Origin: Chloroflexaceae bacterium
GTDB taxonomy: Bacteria > Chloroflexota > Chloroflexia > Chloroflexales > Chloroflexaceae
Assembly: GCA_012033195.1 (NCBI GenBank)
Contig: JAAUSQ010000015.1
Span: forward strand, 1 to 34,591
Length of the DNA stretch: 34,591 bases
Direction: 5' to 3'
Both the position numbers and the translations under genes were made by a program. This document shows positions 19,525-29,407 of the stretch, in pieces (the first letter of the stretch is position 1; each line of letters opens with the position of its first letter). Below the pieces are notes generated by a model that worked only from the letters and a program-made list of their open reading frames with translations, did not search any database and was not told the origin of the DNA.

Positions 19525-19617
19525 GAAGCGTGTTGGAACATGCCACCCGATGGGCCTTGCGCATCAGATGGCCGTACAAAAGGCTTTTTATCAGGATTTT
19601 TAAGGAGTATCGCTATT

Positions 19618-20226
19618 ATGTTACAGTATATGGGTGCCAGTGTGAGTGCGTTGATTGCTGCCAAGCCAGAAGCTGTCTGGGCAATTGTGAGCGATCTGCG
19701 CCGTCATCCCGAACTGGCTGGCAGTGGGCAGGTGACAAAGATTGAGATGCTCACGCCCGAACCAATCGGCCTCGGTTCGGCAGTTTCAATCCGCACAGAA
19801 CTTGAATGGCTTCCGCTACCCGACGGTGTCACACGTGGTTGTCTACGAGCCGATGCGCCGCTTTACCTGGCGGATAGCTTGCCGGGAACGCCACCCTTTG
19901 CCCAGATCTGGCAGTTTGAACTGCTCCCGCACGGCGGCGGTACCTTGATCGAAAACAGCGTGATCCTGCCGTACACCACGCCTGTCTTTTTCCCGTTCTC
20001 GCTGCTTGGCACCGCCGTTGGGCAACTCGAAGCAAACACCATGCTGCCGACCCTTCGCAACTTGGCGCAAATGCTGAATGTGCCCGAACCAGAGCATTTT
20101 GATACCTTCCTGTATCCAGCCGATAACTTGATTACCATGATGCCTTCGCTGATGGTGGCAAGCCTGCCGTGGGTGGCGGGTGCGAGTGTCCTTGGTCTGT
20201 CGATGCTGGGGCGGCGCGGCGGATAG
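19618..20226 (+). CDS. SRPBCC-family protein with C-terminal hydrophobic segment
   Basis: MGASVSALIAAKPEAVWAIVSDLRRHPELAGSGQVTKIEM...; C-terminal VASLPWVAGASVLGLSMLGRR. Confidence 0.75.
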   Translation: MLQYMGASVSALIAAKPEAVWAIVSDLRRHPELAGSGQVTKIEMLTPEPIGLGSAVSIRTELEWLPLPDGVTRGCLRADAPLYLADSLPGTPPFAQIWQFELLPHGGGTLIENSVILPYTTPVFFPFSLLGTAVGQLEANTMLPTLRNLAQMLNVPEPEHFDTFLYPADNLITMMPSLMVASLPWVAGASVLGLSMLGRRGG

Positions 20227-20302
20227 AGGTATTGCCCGCCTGTGTGGGGAGCATGTCAGCCCGGTGCTCATGCGCCGGGGCGTCTGCTTGTCTAGCCCTG
20301 TT

Positions 20303-21457
20303 TTATTGGGTGCGGCGGGCCAGCGGTACATAGTCACGCGGCGGGCGACCAACATATTGCGCTTCGGGCCGTACCAGTCGCCGCTGTCCAAGCTGTTCGG
20401 CAATATGTGCGACCCAACCGGGCATGCGGGCGCAGGCAAACGCAACGGTAAAATATTCAACCGGGAAGCCAAGTTGATACAACAGCGGCGCACTGTAAAA
20501 CTCGACGTTGGGGTAGAGCTTGCGCTGCCGGAAAAAGGGGTGGATCTCAATCAGTTCGGCGGTGCGTGTGGCGATGGCGTGCGCGACCTTGCGGCTGCGC
20601 TCCACCTGCGAATGGTTTGCCAGGGCCGCCGACTGGGTACGGAGGTGGCGTACCCGTGGGTCTTCCACCTCGAAGATACGGTGCCCCACGCCCATCAAGC
20701 GGTCTTTGCGGGCCAGCATGGTGCTGAGCACTTCGGCGACCCGGTCGGGCGAACCCATTTCGAGGAAGGTGCGCATGGCGTGCTCGTTGGCTCCACCATG
20801 CGACAAACCCTTGAGTGTTGAGATGGCGGCGGTGATAGCGGCATACAGGTCGTTGCGGGTGCTGGCAACAACCGCCGCGACAAAGGTTGAAATATTCAGG
20901 CCATTTTCGGCAAGCACCACCAGATAGGTATCGAGCGCCTGCACCGTCACCGGGTCGGGTGCTGCGTTGTGCAGCATCCAGAGAAAGTTGGCGGCGTGGC
21001 TCAGGTTGGGGTCGGGTGCAACTGGTTCCTGCCCGTTGTGCAACCGGATGAGCGCCGCTACAATTGTGGGCAGGCGGGCTGTCAGATGCAGCCCCTCTTC
21101 GAAAATCGTTTCAGGTTGCATCAGGGCGGGGCGATGGTACTGGGCCAGTGTCGAGAGCGCAGTACGTACGGTATCCATACCATGCCCATACGCGGGAATA
21201 TGCCGCAGAATATTCAGTTCTTCTGCGCTGAGGGTGCGGGCGCGGGTCATCTGGGCCGTGAGATTGCCAAGCTGATCGGGGGTGGGGAGATCGTCGTGCA
21301 AGAGCAGATACACCACCTCTTCCCAACTGGCGCTGGTCGCAAGGTCGTGAAAGTCATACCCACAATAGCGCAACCGACCCGTCGCGCCGTCGATATCGCT
21401 CAGGCGGGTCTGTCCGAGAAGAGTTCCATCAATGTCCAGGCCAAGATTGTTTTGCAT
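20303..21457 (-). CDS. Citrate synthase / 2-methylcitrate synthase family
   Basis: LRYCGYDFHDLA; HGGANEHAMRTFLEMG; LMGVGHRIFEVEDPRV; NVEFYSAPLLYQLGFPVEYFTVAFACARMPGWVAHIAEQ. Confidence 0.93.
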   Translation of the reverse strand: MQNNLGLDIDGTLLGQTRLSDIDGATGRLRYCGYDFHDLATSASWEEVVYLLLHDDLPTPDQLGNLTAQMTRARTLSAEELNILRHIPAYGHGMDTVRTALSTLAQYHRPALMQPETIFEEGLHLTARLPTIVAALIRLHNGQEPVAPDPNLSHAANFLWMLHNAAPDPVTVQALDTYLVVLAENGLNISTFVAAVVASTRNDLYAAITAAISTLKGLSHGGANEHAMRTFLEMGSPDRVAEVLSTMLARKDRLMGVGHRIFEVEDPRVRHLRTQSAALANHSQVERSRKVAHAIATRTAELIEIHPFFRQRKLYPNVEFYSAPLLYQLGFPVEYFTVAFACARMPGWVAHIAEQLGQRRLVRPEAQYVGRPPRDYVPLARRTQ

Positions 21458-21525
21458 CGTTGATAGGTGTGCTGGATTGTAAGGGGCCAGCGTTCAGGAA
21501 CCAGTGCCTGACTGCTGGCCCGTGC

Positions 21526-22239
21526 TTATGCCTTGCCATAGACCGGAATAGCCACGCCACTGATAACACGGGCGTGCGGCCCAACCAGAAACAGAATAAC
21601 TTCGGCAATTTCAGCCGGTTTCACCCACCTGTCGAAGTCAGCGTTGGGCATCGCCGAACGGTTGCCGGGTGTGTCGATCACACTTGGCAGAATGGCGTTG
21701 ACTGTCACGTTGTGCTCAAGCAGTTCTGCCGCCATTGCCTCGGTCAGTTGCAGCACCGCCCGCTTCGAAGCGGCATAGGCTGCCAGGTGCTTGCCCGATT
21801 GCACAGCAGTGCGGGTGCTCACATTGACGATAGCGCCGCCGCGATTGAGCATATGCAAGGCACCATAATGGCTCGAAAGCACTGCCGTCTTCAGGTTCAG
21901 GTCGAGTTGCTGCTGCCACAGCGACCAGGGCGTTTCGTGAACGGGTTGCCCACCGCCAAAGCCACCAGCAATGTTGATCAGGATATCAAGCCCGCCATGC
22001 TGGTCGGCAACCTGACGGTAATAGGCTTCGACCGCACGTTCATCGGTCAGTTCGACCTGTGCGCCACTGATCGGGGCATCAGCATCGAGCTTGAGCCGCT
22101 CGCGCAATCGTTCGATCTCGCCAGTATGCTGGTAGGGGAGCGCTACGGCTGCACCTTCCCGCAGCAACGCCGCCACCACCGCACCACCGAGACCACCGGT
22201 GCCACCAGTGACCAGCGCAACCTTCTCAGCAAGTATCAT
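21526..22239 (-). CDS. SDR-family NAD(P)-dependent oxidoreductase
   Basis: ALVTGGTGGLGGAVVAALLREGA; NIAGG; AYAASKRAV (YxxxK); preceded by an AGAGGTAA RBS. Confidence 0.92.
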   Translation of the reverse strand: MILAEKVALVTGGTGGLGGAVVAALLREGAAVALPYQHTGEIERLRERLKLDADAPISGAQVELTDERAVEAYYRQVADQHGGLDILINIAGGFGGGQPVHETPWSLWQQQLDLNLKTAVLSSHYGALHMLNRGGAIVNVSTRTAVQSGKHLAAYAASKRAVLQLTEAMAAELLEHNVTVNAILPSVIDTPGNRSAMPNADFDRWVKPAEIAEVILFLVGPHARVISGVAIPVYGKA

Positions 22240-22352
22240 TATGATTACCTCTGCCTCATCATATTGCTCTGTGGGCGTACTGCCTACCGAGCAAGTTGTA
22301 TGCCATCTCACCCGACGGGAAGCACCACCGATTGACCCATTCTGCAACTCTG

Positions 22353-22547
22353 CTATTGTTGCAAGAGCTCGAAACTCGGGTGATCGCCATCTTTGTTTAT
22401 CCGGCGGATCGTGCGCTGAAAGGTTTGCAGGATAGCAATACCCCACCAGAAGGTGAACAGCGCACCAATAACAATGCCAATCACCGTGCCGATAGAGAGA
22501 CCCAGTGTAAACAGAATACCAAGCGAAGGTTGAGCTGTTGGTTTCAT
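22353..22547 (-). CDS. Small single-TM protein, hypothetical
   Basis: MKPTAQPSLGILFTLGLSIGTVIGIVIGALFTFWWGIAIL. Confidence 0.55.
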   Translation of the reverse strand: MKPTAQPSLGILFTLGLSIGTVIGIVIGALFTFWWGIAILQTFQRTIRRINKDGDHPSFELLQQ

Positions 22548-22573
22548 ACTGTCCTCATACAATTGCAGAATAA

Positions 22574-22921
22574 TTACTGCACAACTACCACGGGTGCAGC
22601 CTTGCTCCAGACCCGTTCCAGTTGGTAGTAGGCACGCTGGGTGCCACTGAACACATGAATGACTACATCATTGTAATCAAGTACAATCCAACCGCTAGTG
22701 ATTGCGCCTTCAATGCGCGGATTTAAACCAAACTCGTGATGAATGACTTCATCGATGTAGTCGACAATTGCCTTAATCTGGCGTTCGTTATCTGCCGAGC
22801 AGATGACAAAATAATCGGCAATTGTGCTGAGTTTGCGGATATCCAGCATGACAATGTCGTAGGCCTGCTTGTCTTCGGCGAGTTCCACCACGCGGTGAGC
22901 AATGCGTGCGATGTCGATAAT
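22574..22921 (-). CDS. rsfS: Ribosomal silencing factor RsfS/YbeB; start codon uncertain
   Basis: IIDIARIAHRVVELAEDKQAYDIVMLDIRKLSTIADYFVICSADNERQIKAIVDYIDEVIHHEFGLNPRIEGAITSGWIVLDYNDVVIHVF. Confidence 0.88.
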   Translation of the reverse strand: MIDIARIAHRVVELAEDKQAYDIVMLDIRKLSTIADYFVICSADNERQIKAIVDYIDEVIHHEFGLNPRIEGAITSGWIVLDYNDVVIHVFSGTQRAYYQLERVWSKAAPVVVVQ

Positions 22922-23059
22922 CTACCCTCCAGTATTGCAATCAACTATCTCGAAAAACTGATTGCTTCATTGTACTGTGAGAGCTACGGCAACGTCAAGC
23001 ACTGGTACTTTCACTTTCTGCAACAGTTTGCTTCCTGATCGGTGGGGCGGCCAATGCTG

Positions 23060-23088
23060 GCCCCTCTCCCCGGCTGTAGGAGAGGGGC
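23060..23088. terminator. Intergenic GC-rich hairpin, likely terminator
   Basis: GCCCCTCTCC / GGAGAGGGGC perfect 10-bp stem. Confidence 0.45.
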
Positions 23089-23116
23089 GGCAGTCCTATT
23101 GCCCTGCGCCGCTTGT

Positions 23117-24177
23117 CTATGCTCCCCGCACATAGATCGGGTTGGTGTAGAGCCATGGTAGCCCTTCGCGATAGGCTTCCAGGCGGTAGGCTCCGGGGCG
23201 GTCAACCGCTCGTTCGAGGCTGCCGTTGCCCTGCGCTACGATCTCGCCATTGCAGAGCAGGCGCAGGTCGGCAGCGCCGCCCACATCTGCAACCATGGCC
23301 AGCGGGCCAGCGGCTAGGATGGGGCTGTCGCCGATTGTCCACTCGTTATAGTTCTGGGGGGCGAGCAATGGGATGGCGGGCTGTGTGCCATACATCCGGT
23401 TGACAATGTAGCTCCTGCCCGTACGCAGTGCCCGATGAACCAGGGCGCAGGCGGCGCGGCTGTCGTCCTGCGGCAGCGGCTCGTTCAGGATAAGATAATT
23501 GGTCACCGTGCCGAACATCTCCACATAGGGGAAGACGGTGTACTCTGTACCACTGTAGGTCAGGCGGAAGGCGTGGGCATCTAGGCCGCCGATAGCAAAC
23601 ACGCGCTTGCCCGCCGCGTTGAGGCTATCCCACCAGCGCATCACGGCATCGGTCGGGCCACGCGAGACAGCCGCAGATCGGTGAGGTGCTGCGGGCGCTG
23701 AATGCGGTTGCGGTTGGAGCGCCAGTCGGCCATCATATTCCAGATCTCGATACCGATGCTGGTTTCGGCGGTGGCGTTGCCAGGCCAGTTTACCGCCCAA
23801 TCGTCCCAGGGATGGACACCTTCGTCTTTGTTCACCAGGTGATCATCGGGGTGGGCGATGATGCCGAAGCCGCCGCGCCCATACACATTGTCGATGAATG
23901 CCTGGGTCGGTTGCTGCCGATCAATGACTTCGTCAATTTCGAGGGCCAGAAAATGGTTTTTGAGGGGGGTAATTTCGTGGTTTACCAGCAGTAGCACATC
24001 CTCGTGCCAACCTTCGTAGTGTCTGCCGTCCAGGGTGTCGTGGTCGGTAATCATAATCCAGCGCAGACCAGCTTCGTGTGCGGCGGTAATGACTTCTTCC
24101 ACAGTGCCCGATCCATCCGAGTAGGTCGTGTGGATGTGCAGCGCACCCGGATAGACATACCGTTCTTGTTGTGTCAT
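23117..24177 (-). CDS. PHP-domain metal-dependent phosphoesterase (CehA/McbA-like), frameshift near 23665
   Basis: ALHIHTTYSDGSGTVEEVITAAHEAGLRWIMITDHDTLDG; GIIAHPDDH; shifted frame RGPTDAVMRWWDSLNAAGKRVFAIGGLDAHAF. Confidence 0.87.
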
Positions 24178-24327
24178 ACAGTTTTGTGCTCCTTACACAT
24201 AATCATACGAGGATGGTACCCATAATGCCAGTTGCAGTGTATCATGCTCTACGCTGCTCTACAAACCGTATATGCAAGAGGCACGCCGCGATAGGCGCGG
24301 GGAAAGCGGAGACCGCGAGGAACCAGC

Positions 24328-25443
24328 ATGCTGACTATTGGGATTGATGCTAGCCGGGTGGCAGTGGCGCAGCGCACAGGCACCGAGCGCTACAGCTACG
24401 AACTGCTACAGGCGTTGCTGCACCTCGATCAGCTCAATCGGTATACCCTTTATACCAACGGTATACCGGCCAATCTGCCCGCGCTGCCCGACAACGCCAC
24501 CCTGCGGAGTATCTCCTTTCCGCGTTTGTGGACGCACCTGCGGCTGGGGTGGGAGGTGCAACGCCACCCGCCCGATGTACTGTTTATTCCGGCGCATGTG
24601 GTGCCGCTGCTGCGCCCGCCGCGCAAGGTGCAAACGGTCGTGACGATCCACGATCTGGGCTACCTGGCGTTTCCCGCAGCACACACCGCACGGCGGCGGC
24701 TCGAACTGCACATGACCACGCTCTGGAGTGCCCACACTGCCCGCCGCGTGATTGCCATCTCACGCGCCACCAAACTCGATCTGGTGCGGCAGTATGGGGT
24801 AGCGCCCGATAAAATCCATGTGGTGTATCACGGGCTTGCACCAGCGTTTCGGCCTGTTGGTGATGCGGCAGCACTGGCAGCGGTGCGGGCACGCTATGGC
24901 ATCCCCACCGAGCGCTACCTGCTGTATGTCGGCACCATTCAGCCGCGCAAAAACCTGCTGCGTCTGATTGATGCCTTTGCCCAGGTTGCGCCCACGGCAA
25001 CGCCACCGGTCACGCTAGTACTGGCAGGGCGGCGGGGCTGGCTCACCGACCAGATCGAGCAGCGTGCGGCAGCGCTCGGCGTGCGGCAACGTGTCCACTT
25101 TCCTGGCTATATTGAAGATAGCGACCTGCCCGCCCTGCTGAGTGGGGCGCAGGCGTTTGTTTTTCCTTCGCTGTACGAGGGCTTTGGCATGCCCGTGCTA
25201 GAGGCGATGGCGTGCGGTACGCCCGTGCTCACCAGTACCATCTCGTCGCTGCCAGAAGTCGCGGGCGAAGCTGCGCTGCTGGTTGACCCGCTCAGTACCG
25301 ATGTGATTGCAGGCGGGTTGGCACGACTCCTGAACGATGCGGCACTGCGCGACACCTTGCGTGACAAAGGGCTACTGCACGCGGCCCGCTTCACATGGGC
25401 GCGGTGTGCCGCCGAAACGCTGCGTGTGTTATCATATTTATAA
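24328..25443 (+). CDS. Glycosyltransferase family 4 (GT-B)
   Basis: MLTIGIDASRVAVAQRTGTERYSYELLQAL; LYVGTIQPRKNLLRLIDAF; FPSLYEGFGMPVLEAMACGTPVLTS. Confidence 0.93.
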   Translation: MLTIGIDASRVAVAQRTGTERYSYELLQALLHLDQLNRYTLYTNGIPANLPALPDNATLRSISFPRLWTHLRLGWEVQRHPPDVLFIPAHVVPLLRPPRKVQTVVTIHDLGYLAFPAAHTARRRLELHMTTLWSAHTARRVIAISRATKLDLVRQYGVAPDKIHVVYHGLAPAFRPVGDAAALAAVRARYGIPTERYLLYVGTIQPRKNLLRLIDAFAQVAPTATPPVTLVLAGRRGWLTDQIEQRAAALGVRQRVHFPGYIEDSDLPALLSGAQAFVFPSLYEGFGMPVLEAMACGTPVLTSTISSLPEVAGEAALLVDPLSTDVIAGGLARLLNDAALRDTLRDKGLLHAARFTWARCAAETLRVLSYL

Positions 25444-25560
25444 CGTGCTGGTGACAACAGCAACCCGATTAGAAAGCGCCTGTTGCGTCTGCGGTACCCT
25501 CGGTGGCTTTTCATTGCTACACTGAAGCACAATCAATACCCTAGTTAGAAAGCAGCATCT

Positions 25561-26653
25561 ATGACAGATCGTTTGCGTGATGAGCTAATAACCCTGACAA
25601 CCGACCTGATGCGGTTTCGGAGCACTGCCGCGCATCCCGACCAGATTATGGCGGCCATGGATTATGCCGCCGCCTACCTGGGCGATATTCCGGGTATCTT
25701 TATCGAGCGCGTTGAGCATAACGGCGTGCCCTCCCTGGTTGCCACCCTGCACAAGACCCGCGCCCCGGCCCTGATGCTGAACGGGCATCTGGATGTGGTG
25801 GCGGCCCCCCCGGAACTATTTGAGCCAACCGTGCACGATGGGCGGATTTATGGACGCGGCAGCCAGGATATGAAGGGCAGCGTTGCGGCGATGCTGCGCT
25901 TGATGAAGCATCTCGCCACGCTCGACCCGCGCCCCGATGTCGGGCTGCAACTGGCAGGCGACGAAGAACTGGGCGGGCCGAATGGGACGCGCTTCATGAT
26001 TGAAGATGATGGCTGGCGCTGCGATTTTTGTATTACCGGCGAGCCAACTGATATGCAGATCTGTTACGAGCAGAAGGGGGCGGTGTGGCTGGAGATGGAG
26101 CTAAAGGGCACCCCTGCGCATGGGTCGCGGCCCTGGGACGGACACAACCCGATCTTCGACTATGCACGCGGCCTGCTGCGGCTAACAGAACAGTTCCCGC
26201 CGCCAACGGAAGAGGCCTGGCAGACCACCATCACGCCGACGATTGTGAGTTCGGGCGGCAACTCGCGCAACCAGATTCCGCCAGCGCTGCGGGTGACGTT
26301 TGACATTCGCCACACCAGCGACCACAGCCCCGATGCACTGGTGCAGACGGTGCAGGCGTGTTTCCCGACCGCCGAAATACTGGTGAGCAAAAGCGGCACC
26401 GGGCTTGTCACCGACCCGCACCAGGCGGCGGTGCAACGGCTGGCGGCGGTGACTGCCCAGCTACGCGGCACCCCTACCGCCTTCTACCGCGAACACTTTG
26501 GCAGCGATGCCCGCTTCTTTACGGCGCAGGGCATGGCGGCGGTATGCTTCGGGCCAACACGGTCAGGGGCTACACTCGGAAGAGGAATGGGTGGAGATTG
26601 ATAGCCTGGTTGAGTTTTATACCATTTTGCAGGCCTACGTCGCCGGAATGTGA
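25561..26653 (+). CDS. M20-family peptidase (ArgE/DapE/CPG2-like), frameshift near 26555
   Basis: ALMLNGHLDVVAAPPELFEPTVHDGRIYGRGSQDMKGSVAAML; LAGDEELGG; shifted frame HGQGLHSEEEWVEIDSLVEFYTILQAYVAGM. Confidence 0.9.
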
Positions 26654-26661
26654 GGAGCGCG

Positions 26662-26878
26662 ATGGGCGATACCGAGACAATAGCAATACCAGTGCAACTG
26701 GCACACTTGAGATTGCCAGAAGCAGTGACAGGCACGATTGCACGACCTGCTTGACTGCCAGGATGCTGGCCTTGCCCTGACCCCTGCCGAACGTCGGGAG
26801 GCAGAGGAATTGGTAGAACTGGCCGAGTTTTTATCGCTGCTCGTGTTGCGGGTGAAGCGGGCATCAACCTTGTCGTAA
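26662..26878 (+). CDS. Small helical protein (antitoxin-like?), apparent frameshift near 26733
   Basis: MGDTETIAIPVQLAHLRLPEAVT + ARLHDLLDCQDAGLALTPAERREAEELVELAEFLSLLVLRVKRASTLS in the shifted frame; upstream of hicBA. Confidence 0.35.
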
Positions 26879-26939
26879 TGTCTACCACCGTAATATTAAC
26901 GAGGTGGACACAATAATCTATCTGCAAGAGAGGATTATT

Positions 26940-27146
26940 ATGCGCCAAATTGTTCTGTATCCGGATGAGACGGGCTACTGGATTGTAGAGTGTCCAAGTT
27001 TACCCGGCTGTATCAGTCAGGGCGAAACAAAAGAAGAAGCAATCGCTAATATTCGGGAGGCAATACGCGGTTACATCGCAGCCCTTGAAGAGGACGGATT
27101 GCCTGTGCCAGAAGAACATTATGGGGCAATGCTGGTTGTTGTATGA
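26940..27146 (+). CDS. hicB: HicB-family antitoxin
   Basis: MRQIVLYPDETGYWIVECPSLPGCISQGETKEEAIANIREAIRGYIAALEEDGLPVPEE. Confidence 0.9.
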   Translation: MRQIVLYPDETGYWIVECPSLPGCISQGETKEEAIANIREAIRGYIAALEEDGLPVPEEHYGAMLVVV

Positions 27147-27373
27147 CAAAAAAACTACCAGCACTATCGGGCAACGAATGCGTTAAGGCGCTTGAGAAAA
27201 GTGGCTTTTATTTTAAACGACAGGAAGGCAGCCACAAGATTATGCGCCGTGACTCTCCGTATTGTCAGGTTACGGTACCTGAACATCGAACGTTAGCCCC
27301 TGGTACGTTGCGTGCGATTATTCGAGCAGTGGGGCTGACTGTAGAAGAATTTGTTGACCTTCTCGATGATTAG
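27143..27373 (+). CDS. hicA: HicA-family toxin (mRNA interferase)
   Basis: LSGNECVKALEKSGFYFKRQEGSHKIMRR...TVPEHRTLAPGTLRAIIRAVGLTVEEF; ATGA overlap with hicB. Confidence 0.92.
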   Translation: MTKKLPALSGNECVKALEKSGFYFKRQEGSHKIMRRDSPYCQVTVPEHRTLAPGTLRAIIRAVGLTVEEFVDLLDD

Positions 27374-27398
27374 CATATCTGAAAGAGAACGAGGCTTT

Positions 27399-28744
27399 AT
27401 GGAACAGTTTACCAGCTATATCGCCACACATCAGGCGCGGTTTATGGATGAGCTTTTTCAACTGCTGCGCGTGCCCTCGGTTGCCGCGCAGGGGCGTGCT
27501 ATCCCCGAAGCAGCGGCCCTGGTGCGACAGCGGCTCGAACGGCTTGGCGCGGCGGTGCGGGTGTTTGATATCGAAAACGGCTCGCCGGTCATCTATGCCA
27601 CGCTTGGCAGTGGGCCGCGCCGCCTGCTCATTTATGACCACTACGATGTGCAGCCTGCCGATCCGGAAGAGCTATGGGTAACCCCGGCTTTTGAGCCAAC
27701 CATCGCGACGGCAAGCTCTATGCACGCGGCGTTGCCGACAACAAAGGCAACCTGATGCTGCGGATACAGGCGATTGAAACATGGCTGGCGACCCAGGGCA
27801 CGCTCCCGTTTGAAGTGGCGTTTATCATCGAGGGCGAGGAGGAGATTGGTTCGCCGCACCTGCCCGCCTTCTGCCGCGACCATGCCGACCTGTTGCGCGG
27901 CGATGGGATGATCTGGGAGACGGGCGAGCGCAACATTGATGATCGGCCCCGGATTGACTGCGGCGCAAAAGGCATGCAGTATGTTGAACTGGTGGTGCGC
28001 GGTGCTGCTTACGACCTGCACTCTTCATTTGCAACGGTGGTGCCCAATCCGGCGTGGCGGTTGGTGTGGGCACTTGCTACGCTGAAGGGGCCAGACGAGC
28101 GTATTTTGATACCAGGCTTTTACGATGCTATTCGCCCACCAGGTGAGACCGACCTGCGGGCACTGGAAAGCATTCCCGACACCGACGCGGCGATTTTAGC
28201 CGATTATCAGATACCCGCTTTTCTGGGGGGCGTGCGCGGCGTGGAGCGGCTGCGGCGGCATCTCTTCGAGCCAACCTGTAACATCTGCGGGGTGGTGTCG
28301 GGCTACACGGGCGCAGGCTCCAAGACGGTGCTGCCAAGCGAGGCACGGGTGAAGATCGATTTTCGACTGGTGCCCGATATGCGCCCCGAAACGGTGATGC
28401 AGCAGTTGCGGGCGCACCTCGACGCGCAGGGCTTCAGCGATATTGCGATCATCGACCTGGGCGGGGTGTATCCGGCACGTAGCGACCTGAACTCCTCACT
28501 GGTACGGGCGATGGTCAATGCGGCCGAGACAGTGTACGGTGTGCATCCAGTGGTGACACCAACAATGGCGGGCACTGGCCCGATGTACGATCTGGCCGAA
28601 GCAACCGGCACGCCCACCGCATCGGGCGCAGGCTGCGGCTACCATGGCATGCAAATCCACGCACCCAACGAGCATATCCGGGTCGATGACTACTGGCTGG
28701 CGATGCGCTGGATGGGCGTGTTCCTGCGGGCATTTGCGGCCTGA
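27399..28744 (+). CDS. M20-family dipeptidase, frameshift near 27705
   Basis: LLIYDHYDVQPADPEELW; shifted frame DGKLYARGVADNKGNLMLRIQAIETWLA; FIIEGEEEIGSPHL. Confidence 0.92.
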
Positions 28745-28827
28745 TTTGTTGACAGAGTACGGCAGGGGCAACGTGGCTCCGGCCTGTTCAGCAGCATTGT
28801 ACGCGACACAATGCAATGAGGAGCAGT

Positions 28828-29262
28828 ATGGATCAACAGCGGGACATTTACCGTATTGTAGCCGATTTATTGAACGAACTACCAGCCCCCATCGCCGAGG
28901 GAAGCAACGTTGCAGCCGAAGCACGCGCATGGTTGAAGCAGCAGAGTAGTGCCTCGCCCAATGTGCGCCAGCTTGCCCAGACCGCCCGCGATGGGCTAGA
29001 TGCGTTGTTGCGGGCAGTGAAGGGGGGGCGTGCCCACGAGACGCTGCTGGATGCACGGGTTGCCTTGGGCCGCTATATTGCCCCTGGCCCTGAGGCGGGC
29101 AACGATGCGCTGTCGGTGCAGTTTGCGCCGGGTGGCGGCGTGACCCTAGTACGCGATGGTCGCCATTTTACCATTAGCGATGAAGAGCTTGAACTGGTGC
29201 GCGAGGCGGTGAATACCCGCAAGCGCGAGGTACGCAAGTTGCAACGGCGCGGCCTGATATAA
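28828..29262 (+). CDS. Hypothetical protein
   Basis: 144-aa ORF MDQQRDIYRIVADLLNELPAPIAEG..., GAGGAGC RBS. Confidence 0.6.
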   Translation: MDQQRDIYRIVADLLNELPAPIAEGSNVAAEARAWLKQQSSASPNVRQLAQTARDGLDALLRAVKGGRAHETLLDARVALGRYIAPGPEAGNDALSVQFAPGGGVTLVRDGRHFTISDEELELVREAVNTRKREVRKLQRRGLI

Positions 29263-29290
29263 GGGCGCAAGCGGCAAGGGGCGAGGTGCG

Positions 29291-29361
29291 GCCCGGCGCT
29301 GAAGCACCGGGCTGAAACACGAAGCCCCGTTGGGTCTGCACCCAGCCCGCCTGTGCGGGTT
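29291..29361. repeat. Three-hairpin intergenic element between convergent genes
   Basis: GCCCGGCGCTGAAGCACCGGGC (29291-29312), TGGGTctgcACCCA (29331-29344), CCCGCctgtGCGGG (29346-29359). Confidence 0.5.
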
Positions 29362-29407
29362 GGCCTATCGCCACGTCCCTCACCCCTGGCCTGCGTTGTA
29401 CGCGGTG

